Shown one piece after another: positions 43,519 to 52,705 of a stretch of DNA of 64,000 bases (position 1 is its first letter; every line of letters starts with the position of its first letter). The DNA lies in the NCBI RefSeq assembly GCF_019703875.1, contig NZ_AP024110.1:1054001-1118000 (forward strand). Direction: 5' to 3'. Source of the DNA: Methyloradius palustris. Its GTDB lineage: Bacteria > Pseudomonadota > Gammaproteobacteria > Burkholderiales > Methylophilaceae. Both the position numbers and the translations under genes were made by a program. Below the pieces are notes generated by a model, which was given only the letters and a program-made list of their open reading frames with translations, did no database searches and was not told the origin of the DNA.

Positions 43519-46500
43519 CTATTGCCCGCCTTTCCAGGCACGGCTTTTCTTTTCATCAGAGAAGAATGGGAATAGCAGCGGTAGCAGTAAGAGTGTGAAG
43601 AACGTCGCGGTGATCAAGCCGCCAACAATCACCACTGCAAATGGGCGTTGAGTTTCTGAACCTATGCTGTGCGAGAGTGCGGCAGGCATCAAGCCCAAGC
43701 CCGCCATCAGGGCGGTCATCAATATAGGGCGTAATCTGGCAACGGCACCTTCTAGCACGGCTTCGCTAACTGCCATACCTTCGCGAATCAAGTGCTTGAT
43801 CTGTTCCACCATAATCACGCCGTTTTGCACGGAAATGCCGGCGAGGGCAATAAAGCCAACGGCAGCCGATACTGATAGATGCAAGCCTGCAAAACCTAAG
43901 CCAGCAAGACCGCCAATCAGTGTGAATGGAATCATCAGCAATACTAGAAGTGCATTACGTATGGAGCGGAAAGCAGTGAATAGAAGCACAAAAATCAGCA
44001 ATATGGATAGCGGTACGATGACTTCAAGTCGCTTCATGGCGCGTTGCTGGTTTTCAAACTGGCCACCCCATGTCATGGTGTAGCCAGGGGGTAGATTGAC
44101 CTGCGCTTTTACTTTTTCCATCGCCTCTTTAACAAAGCTGCCTTGGTCGCGATCAATCAGGTTGGCCTTGATGGCGACAATCCGTGATACGCCTTCACGG
44201 CTGACACGTGATGCACCCTGTTTCACTTCTATAGTGGCTACTTCACTTAACGGGATGGTGCCCGAACCATCAGGCAGGGCAATTGGCAGTTCCGCAATGT
44301 CGTCTACCGCATCACGATAAGGTAAGTCCAGGCGCAGGGTAATATCAAAGCTGCGTTCGCCTTCATAGAATGTATTGGCGGCATTGCCAGCCAGTGCGGT
44401 TTGCACGGTTGTATTCACATCGCTGACATTCATGCCATAGCGTGCCAGCTTGCCGCGATCCAGCGTGATATCTAGCTCGGAGTTGCCTGAGATTCGGATG
44501 GCGGCAACATCGGTTGCGCCTTTTACCGTATTTAATACATCAACGACTTCATCGGCTTTCGCTTCAAGAATCCCTAGATCAGGGCCAAATATCTTGACTG
44601 AGATTTCGCCTTTAACACCAGATAATGCTTCTTCGACGTTATCCTGAATCACTTGCGAGAAGTTGGTGGGGATGCCAGGAATCTGATGGATTTTTTCCGA
44701 CATGCTGGTAATCAGTTCATCCTTGGTGGCAAAGCTCCACGTGTCGCGTGGTTTCAGGTCTGCCAGTATTTCGATATTATTCGGACCTTTAGGGTCGGTA
44801 CCATCATCAGGCCGTCCCATGTGGCTAACGACCAGATTCACCTCTTTATAGCTCAATAGAATCTGGCGCACATGTTTTTCTACCTCTTTGGTTTTCTCAA
44901 GTGCAGTAGAAGGCGGTAGGCTTATGGTGAGCCAGATATTGCCTTCATCCAGCTTAGGTAAGAACTCTGATCCCAGTCTCGGGGCAAGCAGTAGTGAAAC
45001 CACAAGCAGGCCTATGGAAACAGCGAGTACCGGTATTTTGAATTCGCCAGCACGCAACAGCATCTTGCGATAATTTTGCTGAATCTTATCCATCCATTTG
45101 CTATGTTTCTCTGCCATGTCCGAACGGCGCATGGTGAAAGAAAGCAGAGCAGGGACCAGCGTCAGCGTGAGTGTGATTGCGCCAAGCAGGGCGAAACTTA
45201 GGGTAAATGCCATGGGTGAGAAGATTTTGCCCTCAACTCGCTGAAAGGTGAATATGGGCAAGAATGCCAAGATGATAATGGCTTTTGAGAAGAGGATAGG
45301 GCGCCCCATTTCAATCGCGGTTTGTTTGAGGGTGTTGATGCGCCAGCCGTAATTTCCCTGCTGTGGATATTTATCAGTCTGTGCCATCGCTAGCCGCACC
45401 ATCAGTGCTTCTACCAGTACCACCGCACTATCGATGATAATCCCGAAGTCGACTGCACCTAGTGAAATCAGGTTGGCCGAAACGCCACGGATATCCATGA
45501 TGATGAAGGCAAATAATAACGAAAGTGGAATGACTGAGGCCACGATCAAGGCGGCACGCCAGTTACGTAAAAATACTATCAATATCGCAACCACTAACAC
45601 CGCACCCACAATCAGGTTTTCAGTGACGGTGTGTACCGTGTGGTGAATCAAGTTAGTGCGGTCATAAAACGGTACCAGTTTCACGCCAGGTGGTAGTTTT
45701 TCGTTGATCTCTTTTACTTTGTCCTGCAGGGCAGCTATGACGTGGGCGGGGTTCTGGCCCTTGCTCATAATAACAATACCTTCAATCACATCATCTTTGT
45801 CGTTGAACGAAACAATGCCTGAACGTGGTCGGTCACCAATTTCCACTTTACCAATATCACTCACCAGGATTGGTTTTCCATCATGGGAGGTAATCACTGT
45901 TTGGGCAATGTCATCCAGACTTTTGTATAGCCCAATGCCACGTACTACCAATGCCTCATCGCCACGGTGCAGGTTACCACCGCCAACATTGGTGCTGTTG
46001 TTCGCTAGCGCCTTGTTGACCTGGTCGATGCTGATGTCGAATTTCTTTAGTAAGTATGGATCAAGTTTTACTTGATATTCTTTTACTGAACCACCAAAGC
46101 TGGTGATATCAGCTACTCCTGGCACGGTACGCAGAGTGGGGCGAATCTGCCAGTCTTGAATCGCACGAATCTCGCGTTGCGGGGTATCTTTAGGCGCTTC
46201 AACCAGGTAGCGGAAGATCTCCCCTACTGCCGTGGTCAATGGTGCGAGCGTTGGTTGATAAGCGGCGGGTAGACCAACTCCTTGCAAACGTTCAAGCACT
46301 TGTTGGCGCGCAAAATAATCATCGGTTTTTTCAGAGAATGTGAGCGTGATGACTGAAAGCCCGACGATGGATACAGAGCGCATTTGGGTGAGATGTGGCA
46401 CGCCACTCATCTCATGCTCAATAGGCAGCGTGACTACCCGTTCAACTTCTTCAGGGGCCAAGCCACTGGCTTGCGTGACGATACCGACGTGCACATCTTC

Positions 46501-46626
46501 TACATCAGGGAAGGCTTCGATGGGTAGGTTGGTCACTGCAAACCAGCCAGCAATAGCAAGTATGACGGCGCTGAGCAGCACAAAGGCGCGCTGCTGCAGT
46601 GAAAACGTAATGATTTTACCCAACAT
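43519..46626 (-). CDS. Heavy-metal efflux RND pump, CzcA/CusA family
   Basis: 1035 residues, the expected size. Twelve transmembrane helices in RND layout with two large periplasmic loops. The fourth helix reads DFGIIIDSAVVLVEAL; the Asp-6-Asp-7-Glu spacing matches the D402/D408/E415 proton path of CzcA, which points to divalent cations such as Co, Zn, Cd or Ni rather than Cu/Ag. It pumps metal from periplasm or cytoplasm to outside with the adaptor and outer-membrane channel encoded just upstream. Its ATG is 3 bases after the adaptor stop. Confidence 0.94.
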   Translation of the reverse strand: MLGKIITFSLQQRAFVLLSAVILAIAGWFAVTNLPIEAFPDVEDVHVGIVTQASGLAPEEVERVVTLPIEHEMSGVPHLTQMRSVSIVGLSVITLTFSEKTDDYFARQQVLERLQGVGLPAAYQPTLAPLTTAVGEIFRYLVEAPKDTPQREIRAIQDWQIRPTLRTVPGVADITSFGGSVKEYQVKLDPYLLKKFDISIDQVNKALANNSTNVGGGNLHRGDEALVVRGIGLYKSLDDIAQTVITSHDGKPILVSDIGKVEIGDRPRSGIVSFNDKDDVIEGIVIMSKGQNPAHVIAALQDKVKEINEKLPPGVKLVPFYDRTNLIHHTVHTVTENLIVGAVLVVAILIVFLRNWRAALIVASVIPLSLLFAFIIMDIRGVSANLISLGAVDFGIIIDSAVVLVEALMVRLAMAQTDKYPQQGNYGWRINTLKQTAIEMGRPILFSKAIIILAFLPIFTFQRVEGKIFSPMAFTLSFALLGAITLTLTLVPALLSFTMRRSDMAEKHSKWMDKIQQNYRKMLLRAGEFKIPVLAVSIGLLVVSLLLAPRLGSEFLPKLDEGNIWLTISLPPSTALEKTKEVEKHVRQILLSYKEVNLVVSHMGRPDDGTDPKGPNNIEILADLKPRDTWSFATKDELITSMSEKIHQIPGIPTNFSQVIQDNVEEALSGVKGEISVKIFGPDLGILEAKADEVVDVLNTVKGATDVAAIRISGNSELDITLDRGKLARYGMNVSDVNTTVQTALAGNAANTFYEGERSFDITLRLDLPYRDAVDDIAELPIALPDGSGTIPLSEVATIEVKQGASRVSREGVSRIVAIKANLIDRDQGSFVKEAMEKVKAQVNLPPGYTMTWGGQFENQQRAMKRLEVIVPLSILLIFVLLFTAFRSIRNALLVLLMIPFTLIGGLAGLGFAGLHLSVSAAVGFIALAGISVQNGVIMVEQIKHLIREGMAVSEAVLEGAVARLRPILMTALMAGLGLMPAALSHSIGSETQRPFAVVIVGGLITATFFTLLLLPLLFPFFSDEKKSRAWKGGQ

Positions 46627-46628
46627 GC

Positions 46629-47771
46629 CTATTTACCCGATGCCAGCTCAGAGTTTAAAAGAATCGCGCCAGACGTTACCAGGCGGTCGCCGACACTCAA
46701 GCCTTCTTTCACGGTCGCAAAGTCTCGTCCTTGTGAATTTAGCGTGACTTGGCGTTTTACGATACGACCAGGAGATACCTCAACGAATACGTAGTTATAC
46801 AATCCTTCGGTAATCATCGCTGTATTGGGGAGGCGTATCACCTTGGTGTTGGCGGTACTCAGTGGTGTAATGCGGGCATACATCTCTGGCTTCAGCTTAC
46901 CCTTGCCCTCTACAGCGCAACGCACAGAAATACGTCGCGTGCTAGGGTCAACCATCGCGCCTATTGAGAGCACACGCCCCTTAAATACTTCATCAGGGTA
47001 GGCATCTACTTCTATGCTCAATGGCTGGTTTTCACCGACTTTAGATAAGTCACGCTCTGGCAGATCAATGGTTGCCCACAGAAAGTTAGGGTCGGTAATC
47101 GTGAATAAAGGCGCTGCTGCATCAGGCCTGATTTCGCTACCTGGATTGGCTTGTCTATCGACTACCACGCCAGAAATGGGGGAACGCAAGGTATAGCTTT
47201 CACTGGAGTTGCCACCACCAGCGCCAAGATTTGTGAGGCGCGCGCGTGCCCGTTGCGATTCAGCCGCTGATTGCGCCAAATCAGCTTGCGTTCCTTCAAA
47301 CTCTTTCTGCGCTATGACACCACCTTCAAGCAGCATTTTGCTGCGATCATGTGCCTGTTTTTTAAGGGCGAGATCAGCATCTGCCTTGCGTGCATCGGCG
47401 AGTGCGCTACCAAGGTCAGGTGAATCCATCACTAGCAATACTTGGCCTGCTTTTACTTTGTCGCCAATTTGCACGTTGATTTTGATGGCGCGACCCAACA
47501 CAGATGAACTGATGCGCGAAGTGTGATTTTCATCAAAAATAATCTTGCCGTTCAATGGGTCAGTCACTGGTGCCGTGACTTCAATCACAGGCTCAATTTT
47601 CAGGCTGGTGAGTTGAGGGGAATTCGGCGGCAGCACGATTTCATTAGTGATGGTCTTGGCTGTTTTGGTCGTATCCGCATGCGCTTGATGCACGGTTGCC
47701 AAGTTGAAAGCCAGTGTGCCTAAAAATACTGCATTGATGGCTATATTAATAGCTGAAATCGGGTATTTCAT
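46629..47771 (-). CDS. Efflux RND periplasmic adaptor, CzcB/CusB-type
   Basis: 380 residues. Signal peptide (INIAINAVFLGTLAFNLATVHQAHA). Then a split barrel-sandwich (lipoyl) domain (IKINVQIGDKVKAGQVLLVMDSP), a helical hairpin of about 110 residues (DARKADADLALKKQAHDRS), and beta-barrel and proximal domains (RNP-like LRSPISGVVVDRQANPG, RISVRCAVEGKGKLKPEM). It bridges the inner-membrane pump and the outer-membrane channel. Its start overlaps the channel gene by 4 bases. Confidence 0.93.
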   Translation of the reverse strand: MKYPISAINIAINAVFLGTLAFNLATVHQAHADTTKTAKTITNEIVLPPNSPQLTSLKIEPVIEVTAPVTDPLNGKIIFDENHTSRISSSVLGRAIKINVQIGDKVKAGQVLLVMDSPDLGSALADARKADADLALKKQAHDRSKMLLEGGVIAQKEFEGTQADLAQSAAESQRARARLTNLGAGGGNSSESYTLRSPISGVVVDRQANPGSEIRPDAAAPLFTITDPNFLWATIDLPERDLSKVGENQPLSIEVDAYPDEVFKGRVLSIGAMVDPSTRRISVRCAVEGKGKLKPEMYARITPLSTANTKVIRLPNTAMITEGLYNYVFVEVSPGRIVKRQVTLNSQGRDFATVKEGLSVGDRLVTSGAILLNSELASGK

Positions 47772-49111
47772 GGTGCTTCCTCAGGATTAATAGCGGCTTG
47801 CCATGTGGCAAGCGATTTTGCATAGTCTGCACGCACAACGGCGGCATCAAGTTCAAGTGCGCGCAGTACGCGCCTTGCATCTAATAAATCAGTGACATTC
47901 ATAGCTCCATGCTGATAAGCGAATTCGGCGGCATCAGCTGCTTTTTTAGCTTCGCTAAGCATTTCACCATCTACGCGCTGTACTTTTTCAGTCGCTGCAT
48001 TGAGGTCGGCACGGGCTCGGGTGATTTCACCGAGTGCTGCTGCACGTGTTTGTTCTTTGGCTTCAAGTGCAGAGGTGAAATCAACTTCTGCCCGAGCGAT
48101 CTCGCCTTGATATTGATAGCTGGTGAAGAGGGGAATGCTGACTGAAGCCCCTACGGTATCTTCACCCACCCCTGGGTTTTGGCCAGGGAAGTGATCGTAT
48201 TGCACGCCGACTGTCACATCCCTAGTTTTTAACGATTGCGCCAAGCGACGGTTATCTTCAGCTTGTTGGGCGCGGGCATCAGCTGCTTGAATATCGGCGC
48301 GCTGGCTTAATATGGTTTCGTCGGTGGCAGTATCGTGATCAATCACTTCTGATGCGCCTAAATTAAGGCTTGGCCATGTGTCAGTGGCCACAATGCTGCT
48401 AGCTACTTTCTCTTGCCCAATCAGGTAGGCTAGGTTCGCTTGGGCTTTCTCACGATCAGCAACAGATTGTCGTTGATCATTTTTTGCCCGCAATGCATCT
48501 ACCCGAATACGCGCAACATCAGTGGCTGATATGTCACCTGCTTTCAAGCGCAAGTCGGCGGCTTGCAGGCTTTTTTCATAGAGTGCTACATTGTTTTTTT
48601 GTATTTGCTCAGATTCTTGAGCCAACAGTAGATCGTAATAAGCACCTTTTAACACGAGCTTTTGTTGACGAAACGTATCCTTGAAATCCAGCTTGGAGGC
48701 TTTGACTGCATTCTCGGCTGATGCCAAACGCAATTCACGCTTATTGCCGCGTTCAAATAGCTGGTTAAGCTGCAGGCCGCTATCCAGCGTTTTATTCTCT
48801 AGTGAATTGCTGCCATTAGGATTGGTGTTGCCCTGTTTGCGATTCAGGTTGAAGCTGGAAACACCCATAGACAATACTGGGTTAGGTTTTTGTCCAGCGG
48901 TTAAAGTATCTGCCTCAGAACCTTCAACAGCACGTTTTGCGGCAAGCACTTCCTTATTATTCTTGCTGAATAGCTGCTCGGCTTGCGTCAGGCTTAAATG
49001 GCTTAAGTCAGCGTTGATTAAATCGTCATCTGCGTGAAGTATGCCTTGAAAACCAACGATTAAAACCAAGCTGCTGAATAGATGGATAATGCTATTGAGT
49101 GGATGCTTCAT
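47768..49111 (-). CDS. TolC-family outer membrane efflux channel, CzcC-type
   Basis: 447 residues. Signal peptide 1-27 (LFSSLVLIVGFQGILHA). Two repeats of the OEP fold with long helices: LSLTQAEQLFSKNNKEVLAAKRA, then SASIPLFTSYQYQGEIARA-like block (VSIPLFTSYQYQGEIA). It is the outer-membrane part of the metal efflux system and the first gene of the operon. No regulator gene is adjacent; 181 bases separate it from the Smr gene. Confidence 0.92.
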   Translation of the reverse strand: MKHPLNSIIHLFSSLVLIVGFQGILHADDDLINADLSHLSLTQAEQLFSKNNKEVLAAKRAVEGSEADTLTAGQKPNPVLSMGVSSFNLNRKQGNTNPNGSNSLENKTLDSGLQLNQLFERGNKRELRLASAENAVKASKLDFKDTFRQQKLVLKGAYYDLLLAQESEQIQKNNVALYEKSLQAADLRLKAGDISATDVARIRVDALRAKNDQRQSVADREKAQANLAYLIGQEKVASSIVATDTWPSLNLGASEVIDHDTATDETILSQRADIQAADARAQQAEDNRRLAQSLKTRDVTVGVQYDHFPGQNPGVGEDTVGASVSIPLFTSYQYQGEIARAEVDFTSALEAKEQTRAAALGEITRARADLNAATEKVQRVDGEMLSEAKKAADAAEFAYQHGAMNVTDLLDARRVLRALELDAAVVRADYAKSLATWQAAINPEEAP

Positions 49112-49292
49112 GGAATGCTCTTGAAATACATATCAGTATTGAGAATAGATCAATTGATAATGTTTGGATTTATTTACTGGTTGATTCTAAATCTATGTTG
49201 ATTCTAATCTGTCATTTTTAAGTTAATCAGCTTGTAGGCATTAACGCCAGCTTATCCATCGCGTTGACCTGAAAATTATTTAAATATTTTTT

Positions 49293-49865
49293 TCAATTCG
49301 CTTTAAGCAATACCAACACTGCGCCACTACCACCATCATTCGCTTTTGCCTGTGCATAAGCAATCACTTCATCTTTTTGCATCAACCAGTTACGCAGTTT
49401 GTGTTTAAGGATAGGTTCTTTATTGCGCGAGCCTAGCCCCTTACCATGCACAATACGTACACAGCGTACGCCACGTTTTTTACATTCAGATAAAAACTCG
49501 GCAACATACAGACGTGCTTCATCGACAATTAGGCCATGCAGGTCAATACTGGCTTGTACTACCCAATGGCCGCGTCGTAACTTGCTCAATATGTCAGGTG
49601 AATGGCCGTCACGCAGATACAAAAGTTCTTCACCACTTTCAAGCTCATGCGCGGGAATATAGCCGTCACTCAGTGAGTCAATGAGCGCTTGTCTTTCGTC
49701 ACGAATAAATTGTTGGGGAATGGGTTTGGGGCGAGGGATATGTGGTTCGATGCGCTTGGCTTTAAGTGGCCGCGCATCTTTAACGGCCTCTTTAAAAAGT
49801 AGCCGCTCTGTTTCATCAATCGTTTGATCGGGTGCTTGGTCTTTATTCGGACGTTTGTCTGACAT
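49293..49865 (-). CDS. Smr-domain protein, SmrA-like
   Basis: 190 residues from the ATG at 49865 (SDKRPNKDQAPD); a TTG at 49877 is possible. The N-terminal ~100 residues are charged and partly disordered. The Smr domain occupies about 105-190: SIDLHGLIVDEARLYVAEFL with the DLHG motif, VRIVHGKGLGS (HGKG motif) and a GGSGAVLVLLK end. Small Smr proteins are nucleases or DNA/RNA-binding proteins. Located downstream of trxB, after its terminator. Confidence 0.9.
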   Translation of the reverse strand: MSDKRPNKDQAPDQTIDETERLLFKEAVKDARPLKAKRIEPHIPRPKPIPQQFIRDERQALIDSLSDGYIPAHELESGEELLYLRDGHSPDILSKLRRGHWVVQASIDLHGLIVDEARLYVAEFLSECKKRGVRCVRIVHGKGLGSRNKEPILKHKLRNWLMQKDEVIAYAQAKANDGGSGAVLVLLKAN

Positions 49866-49923
49866 AGCGGTAAGCAACCTAAGAGGTATGAGTCAGCTAA
49901 TTATAGGCGCGCTGGCCAAAATA

Positions 49924-49962
49924 AAAAACGCAGGTCAGGGTTTATCCTGTGCCTGCGTTTTT
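49924..49962 (-). terminator. Intrinsic terminator of trxB
   Basis: Arms AAAAACGCAGG (49924-49934) and CCTGCGTTTTT (49952-49962), with an inner CAGG/CCTG pair. Read leftward from trxB it ends in a T-run. Confidence 0.8.
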
Positions 49963-49977
49963 GTTTTGCTACTTAAA

Positions 49978-50943
49978 TTACTCTACAACTGCTTCGGATA
50001 ACCCATCAAGGTAACGCTCTGCATCAAGCGCTGCCATACAACCTGTACCAGCGCTGGTCACGGCTTGACGATATACATGATCTTGCACATCTCCCGCAGC
50101 AAATACGCCTGGTACGCTGGTGGCAGTGAAGTTACCTTTGCGGCCCGCTTGGGTGACGATGTAACCGCCTTCCATTTCAAGCTGGCCTTCAAAGATGTCT
50201 GTGTTTGGCTTATGACCAATCGCGATAAACACGCCTTTGAGCGGGATGTCTTTGCTGCTGCCATCCTGCACATTTTTAAGGCGCATGCCAGTCACACCCG
50301 TTTGGTCGCCGAGCACTTCATCTAGCGTAGAAAAGAGTTGCAGTTCAATCTTGCCTTCTTTTACGCGCTCATTCACTTTATCTACCAAGATTGCTTCAGC
50401 CTTGAATTTGTCACGTCTATGCACCAGCGTGACTTTGCTGGAAATATTAGACAGATACAGAGCCTCTTCCACTGCAGTGTTACCGCCACCGACTACAGCG
50501 ACTTCCTGGTTGCGATAGAAGAAACCATCGCAAGTCGCACAGGCAGAAACGCCTTTGCCTGCGAAAGCTTCTTCAGATGGCAAACCTAAATATTGCGCAG
50601 AAGCACCAGTCGCAATAATCAAGGCATCACAAGTGTATTCACCAGCATCACCAATCAACCGAATCGGTTTTTCGGTGAGTTTGGCAGTATGGATATGATC
50701 AAAAATCATTTCCGTATTGAAGCGTTCCGCATGTTTTTGAAAACGCGCCATTAACTCTGGGCCTTGCACGCCATCGGCATCCGCTGGCCAATTGTCGACT
50801 TCTGTCGTCGTCATCAATTGACCGCCTTGGGCGATACCAGTGATCAACACTGGTTTAAGGTTTGCGCGCGCAGCATATACCGCGGCTGAATAGCCCGCTG
50901 GGCCTGAGCCCAGTATGAGTAAATGAATGTGTCTTGTCGCCAT
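49978..50943 (-). CDS. trxB: Thioredoxin reductase
   Basis: 321 residues. It reduces thioredoxin with NADPH through FAD. FAD-binding GSGPAGYSAAVYAARA at the start, redox-active CATC in VSACATCDGFF near residue 138, the NADPH-binding GGGNTAVEEALYL block with basic residues VHRRDKFKAE, and the C-terminal AAGDVQDHVYRQAVTSAGTG. Lies in the order trxB | ftsK-lolA-...-rarA-serS known from many Proteobacteria, with dps and oxyR added between trxB and ftsK. Confidence 0.97.
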   Translation of the reverse strand: MATRHIHLLILGSGPAGYSAAVYAARANLKPVLITGIAQGGQLMTTTEVDNWPADADGVQGPELMARFQKHAERFNTEMIFDHIHTAKLTEKPIRLIGDAGEYTCDALIIATGASAQYLGLPSEEAFAGKGVSACATCDGFFYRNQEVAVVGGGNTAVEEALYLSNISSKVTLVHRRDKFKAEAILVDKVNERVKEGKIELQLFSTLDEVLGDQTGVTGMRLKNVQDGSSKDIPLKGVFIAIGHKPNTDIFEGQLEMEGGYIVTQAGRKGNFTATSVPGVFAAGDVQDHVYRQAVTSAGTGCMAALDAERYLDGLSEAVVE

Positions 50944-51019
50944 GCTTAAAGCTCCTGAATACCTGTTAAATGCTTGTTATATTGCTGAATGCTTATGTTG
51001 GTAGTTATTCGATCAATAA

Positions 51020-51484
51020 TTACTTAGCCAACAAACTGCGCAACATCCATGCGGTTTTTTCATGCACTTGCAGACGCTGTGTTGCCAAATCAGTGGTGAC
51101 TTCATCGGTAGCTGCATCAGCAATCGGGATTAATTTTCTCGCTGTCCGTACAACGGTTTCATGGCCATCAATCAATTCCTTGATCATGTCATGTGCATCA
51201 GGTACGCCATCGGTTTCTTTAATAGAAGTCAGCTTGCTGAAATCTTTGTAGGTGCCAGGTGCAACAAAATCAAGTGAGCGGATGCGTTCAGCAATGAGGT
51301 CTGTTGCCAACCAGAGTTCGTTGTATTGCTCTTCAAACATCAGGTGCAATGTACGGAACTGTGGGCCTGTTACATTCCAGTGGAAGTAATGAGTTTTCAG
51401 GTACAAAGTATAAGTGTCGGCCAAAAAGCCTGATAAGCCTTCAGCGATTTTTTTGCGGTCTTTTTGTGAAATGCCAATATCCAT
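51020..51484 (-). CDS. dps: Dps-family ferritin-like DNA protection protein
   Basis: 154 residues. Ferroxidase residues of the Dps type: LKTHYFHWNVTGPQF (His), LHLMFEEQYNELW (Glu/Asp) and DLIAERIRSLD. Dodecameric Dps proteins store iron and use up peroxide. It lacks a long Lys-rich N-terminal tail, so DNA binding may be weak. It lies 125 bases downstream of oxyR on the same strand and is a likely OxyR target. Confidence 0.94.
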   Translation of the reverse strand: MDIGISQKDRKKIAEGLSGFLADTYTLYLKTHYFHWNVTGPQFRTLHLMFEEQYNELWLATDLIAERIRSLDFVAPGTYKDFSKLTSIKETDGVPDAHDMIKELIDGHETVVRTARKLIPIADAATDEVTTDLATQRLQVHEKTAWMLRSLLAK

Positions 51485-51609
51485 GATTAATTCTCCATAT
51501 CAAAAATCTGGTTAGTAAGGAGATGACAAAGATTGCCATCTTAGGTTCTACTTCTTAATAGTACAAATTGATTATATATATCAGTTCAATGTGCTTAGGC
51601 TATCGGTAT

Positions 51610-52560
51610 TTATCCTACCCAATTGTCAGATGCAGGCAAATCAAGCGGTATTACGCCATTCAATTTTGCGTTCAGAATCGCGGCTCTAACGATAGCGATT
51701 GCTTCAGGCCTAGGGAAGCTCTTACGCCATGCCAATGCCATTCTACGCATAGGTGCGGGCGGATCGAAAGATTTAAAGATCAGCATGCGATTTTCTTCAC
51801 GCGTTGGTATGCAGGCAGTGCAAGGCAGTATGGTCATGCCCACACCAGAGGCCACCATATAACGTATGGTTTCCAGGGAGCTGCCTTCCAACGTTTGCTG
51901 AATACCATTCTCATTTTGGCTATTCGCGAGTTTTGGGCACATTTTAATGACCTGGTCACGGAAGCAATGCCCAGCGCCTAGCAATAGAACGGTTTCTTCA
52001 CCTAATGATTCTGCGCTGATGGTTTTTCGCTTATTCCATGCATGGTCTGAGGGTAATGCTAGTTGAAAAGGCTCATCATAAAGTGCTTGTGTGACAATTC
52101 CGGGCTCTGAGAATGGGAGCGAGATAATAATCACATCAACTTTGCCAGCTTTGAGTTGCTCTCGTAAGTTACCTGTGTAACTTTCTTGAATAATGAGCTG
52201 CATTGCGGGCGCATGCTGTTTTAAATAAGGCAACATCTGTGGCAGCAAGTAAGGTCCTGCCGTGTAGATGGCGCCTATACGTAATGGATGCGCCAATGGG
52301 TCGCCACTTTGTTGGGCGATGCTTTTAATGCCCGCGGCTTCTTCCAGTATGCGCGCAGCTTGGGCGACAATCAGTTCGCCTACCGCTGTTAGCGTAATTT
52401 CATTTGAACCACGCTCAAAGATCGAAATGCCAAGTTCTTCCTCAAGCTTTTTGATGCCTACGCTGAGTGTGGGTTGGCTAACAAAGCAAGCTTCTGCTGC
52501 GCGGCCAAAATGACGTTCACGTGATACGGCAACGACATAACGAAGTTCAGTCAGGGTCAT
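51610..52560 (-). CDS. oxyR: Hydrogen peroxide-sensing regulator OxyR (LysR family)
   Basis: 316 residues. N-terminal LysR helix-turn-helix (LTELRYVVAVSRERHFGRAA, VSQPTLSVGIKKLEEELG). The peroxide-sensing pair is present: Cys189 in GAGHCFRDQ and Cys198 in KMCPK, nine residues apart as in E. coli Cys199/Cys208. Two more Cys (PCTACIP) occur near the C-terminus. On oxidation it turns on peroxide defence genes; the adjacent dps and nearby trxB are probable targets. Divergent from ftsK. Confidence 0.95.
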   Translation of the reverse strand: MTLTELRYVVAVSRERHFGRAAEACFVSQPTLSVGIKKLEEELGISIFERGSNEITLTAVGELIVAQAARILEEAAGIKSIAQQSGDPLAHPLRIGAIYTAGPYLLPQMLPYLKQHAPAMQLIIQESYTGNLREQLKAGKVDVIIISLPFSEPGIVTQALYDEPFQLALPSDHAWNKRKTISAESLGEETVLLLGAGHCFRDQVIKMCPKLANSQNENGIQQTLEGSSLETIRYMVASGVGMTILPCTACIPTREENRMLIFKSFDPPAPMRRMALAWRKSFPRPEAIAIVRAAILNAKLNGVIPLDLPASDNWVG

Positions 52561-52705
52561 AATTTACAATTATTTTTAGAATTTCAAATGTGAAGTTTAA
52601 TGGCAAATTGTGCAATGTTTCTACTATAAATATGTGCTTTCGCGCGACTGACTTGATACTGCTATAATCTTTTCAATATTAACCTCGTTCAGGTACGAAA
52701 ACACC

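Noticed and set aside
43664..46747. Several open frames of 60-139 codons opposite the efflux genes
   Set aside because: All are antisense shadows of the RND pump and adaptor genes with Ser/Arg/Ile-rich products.
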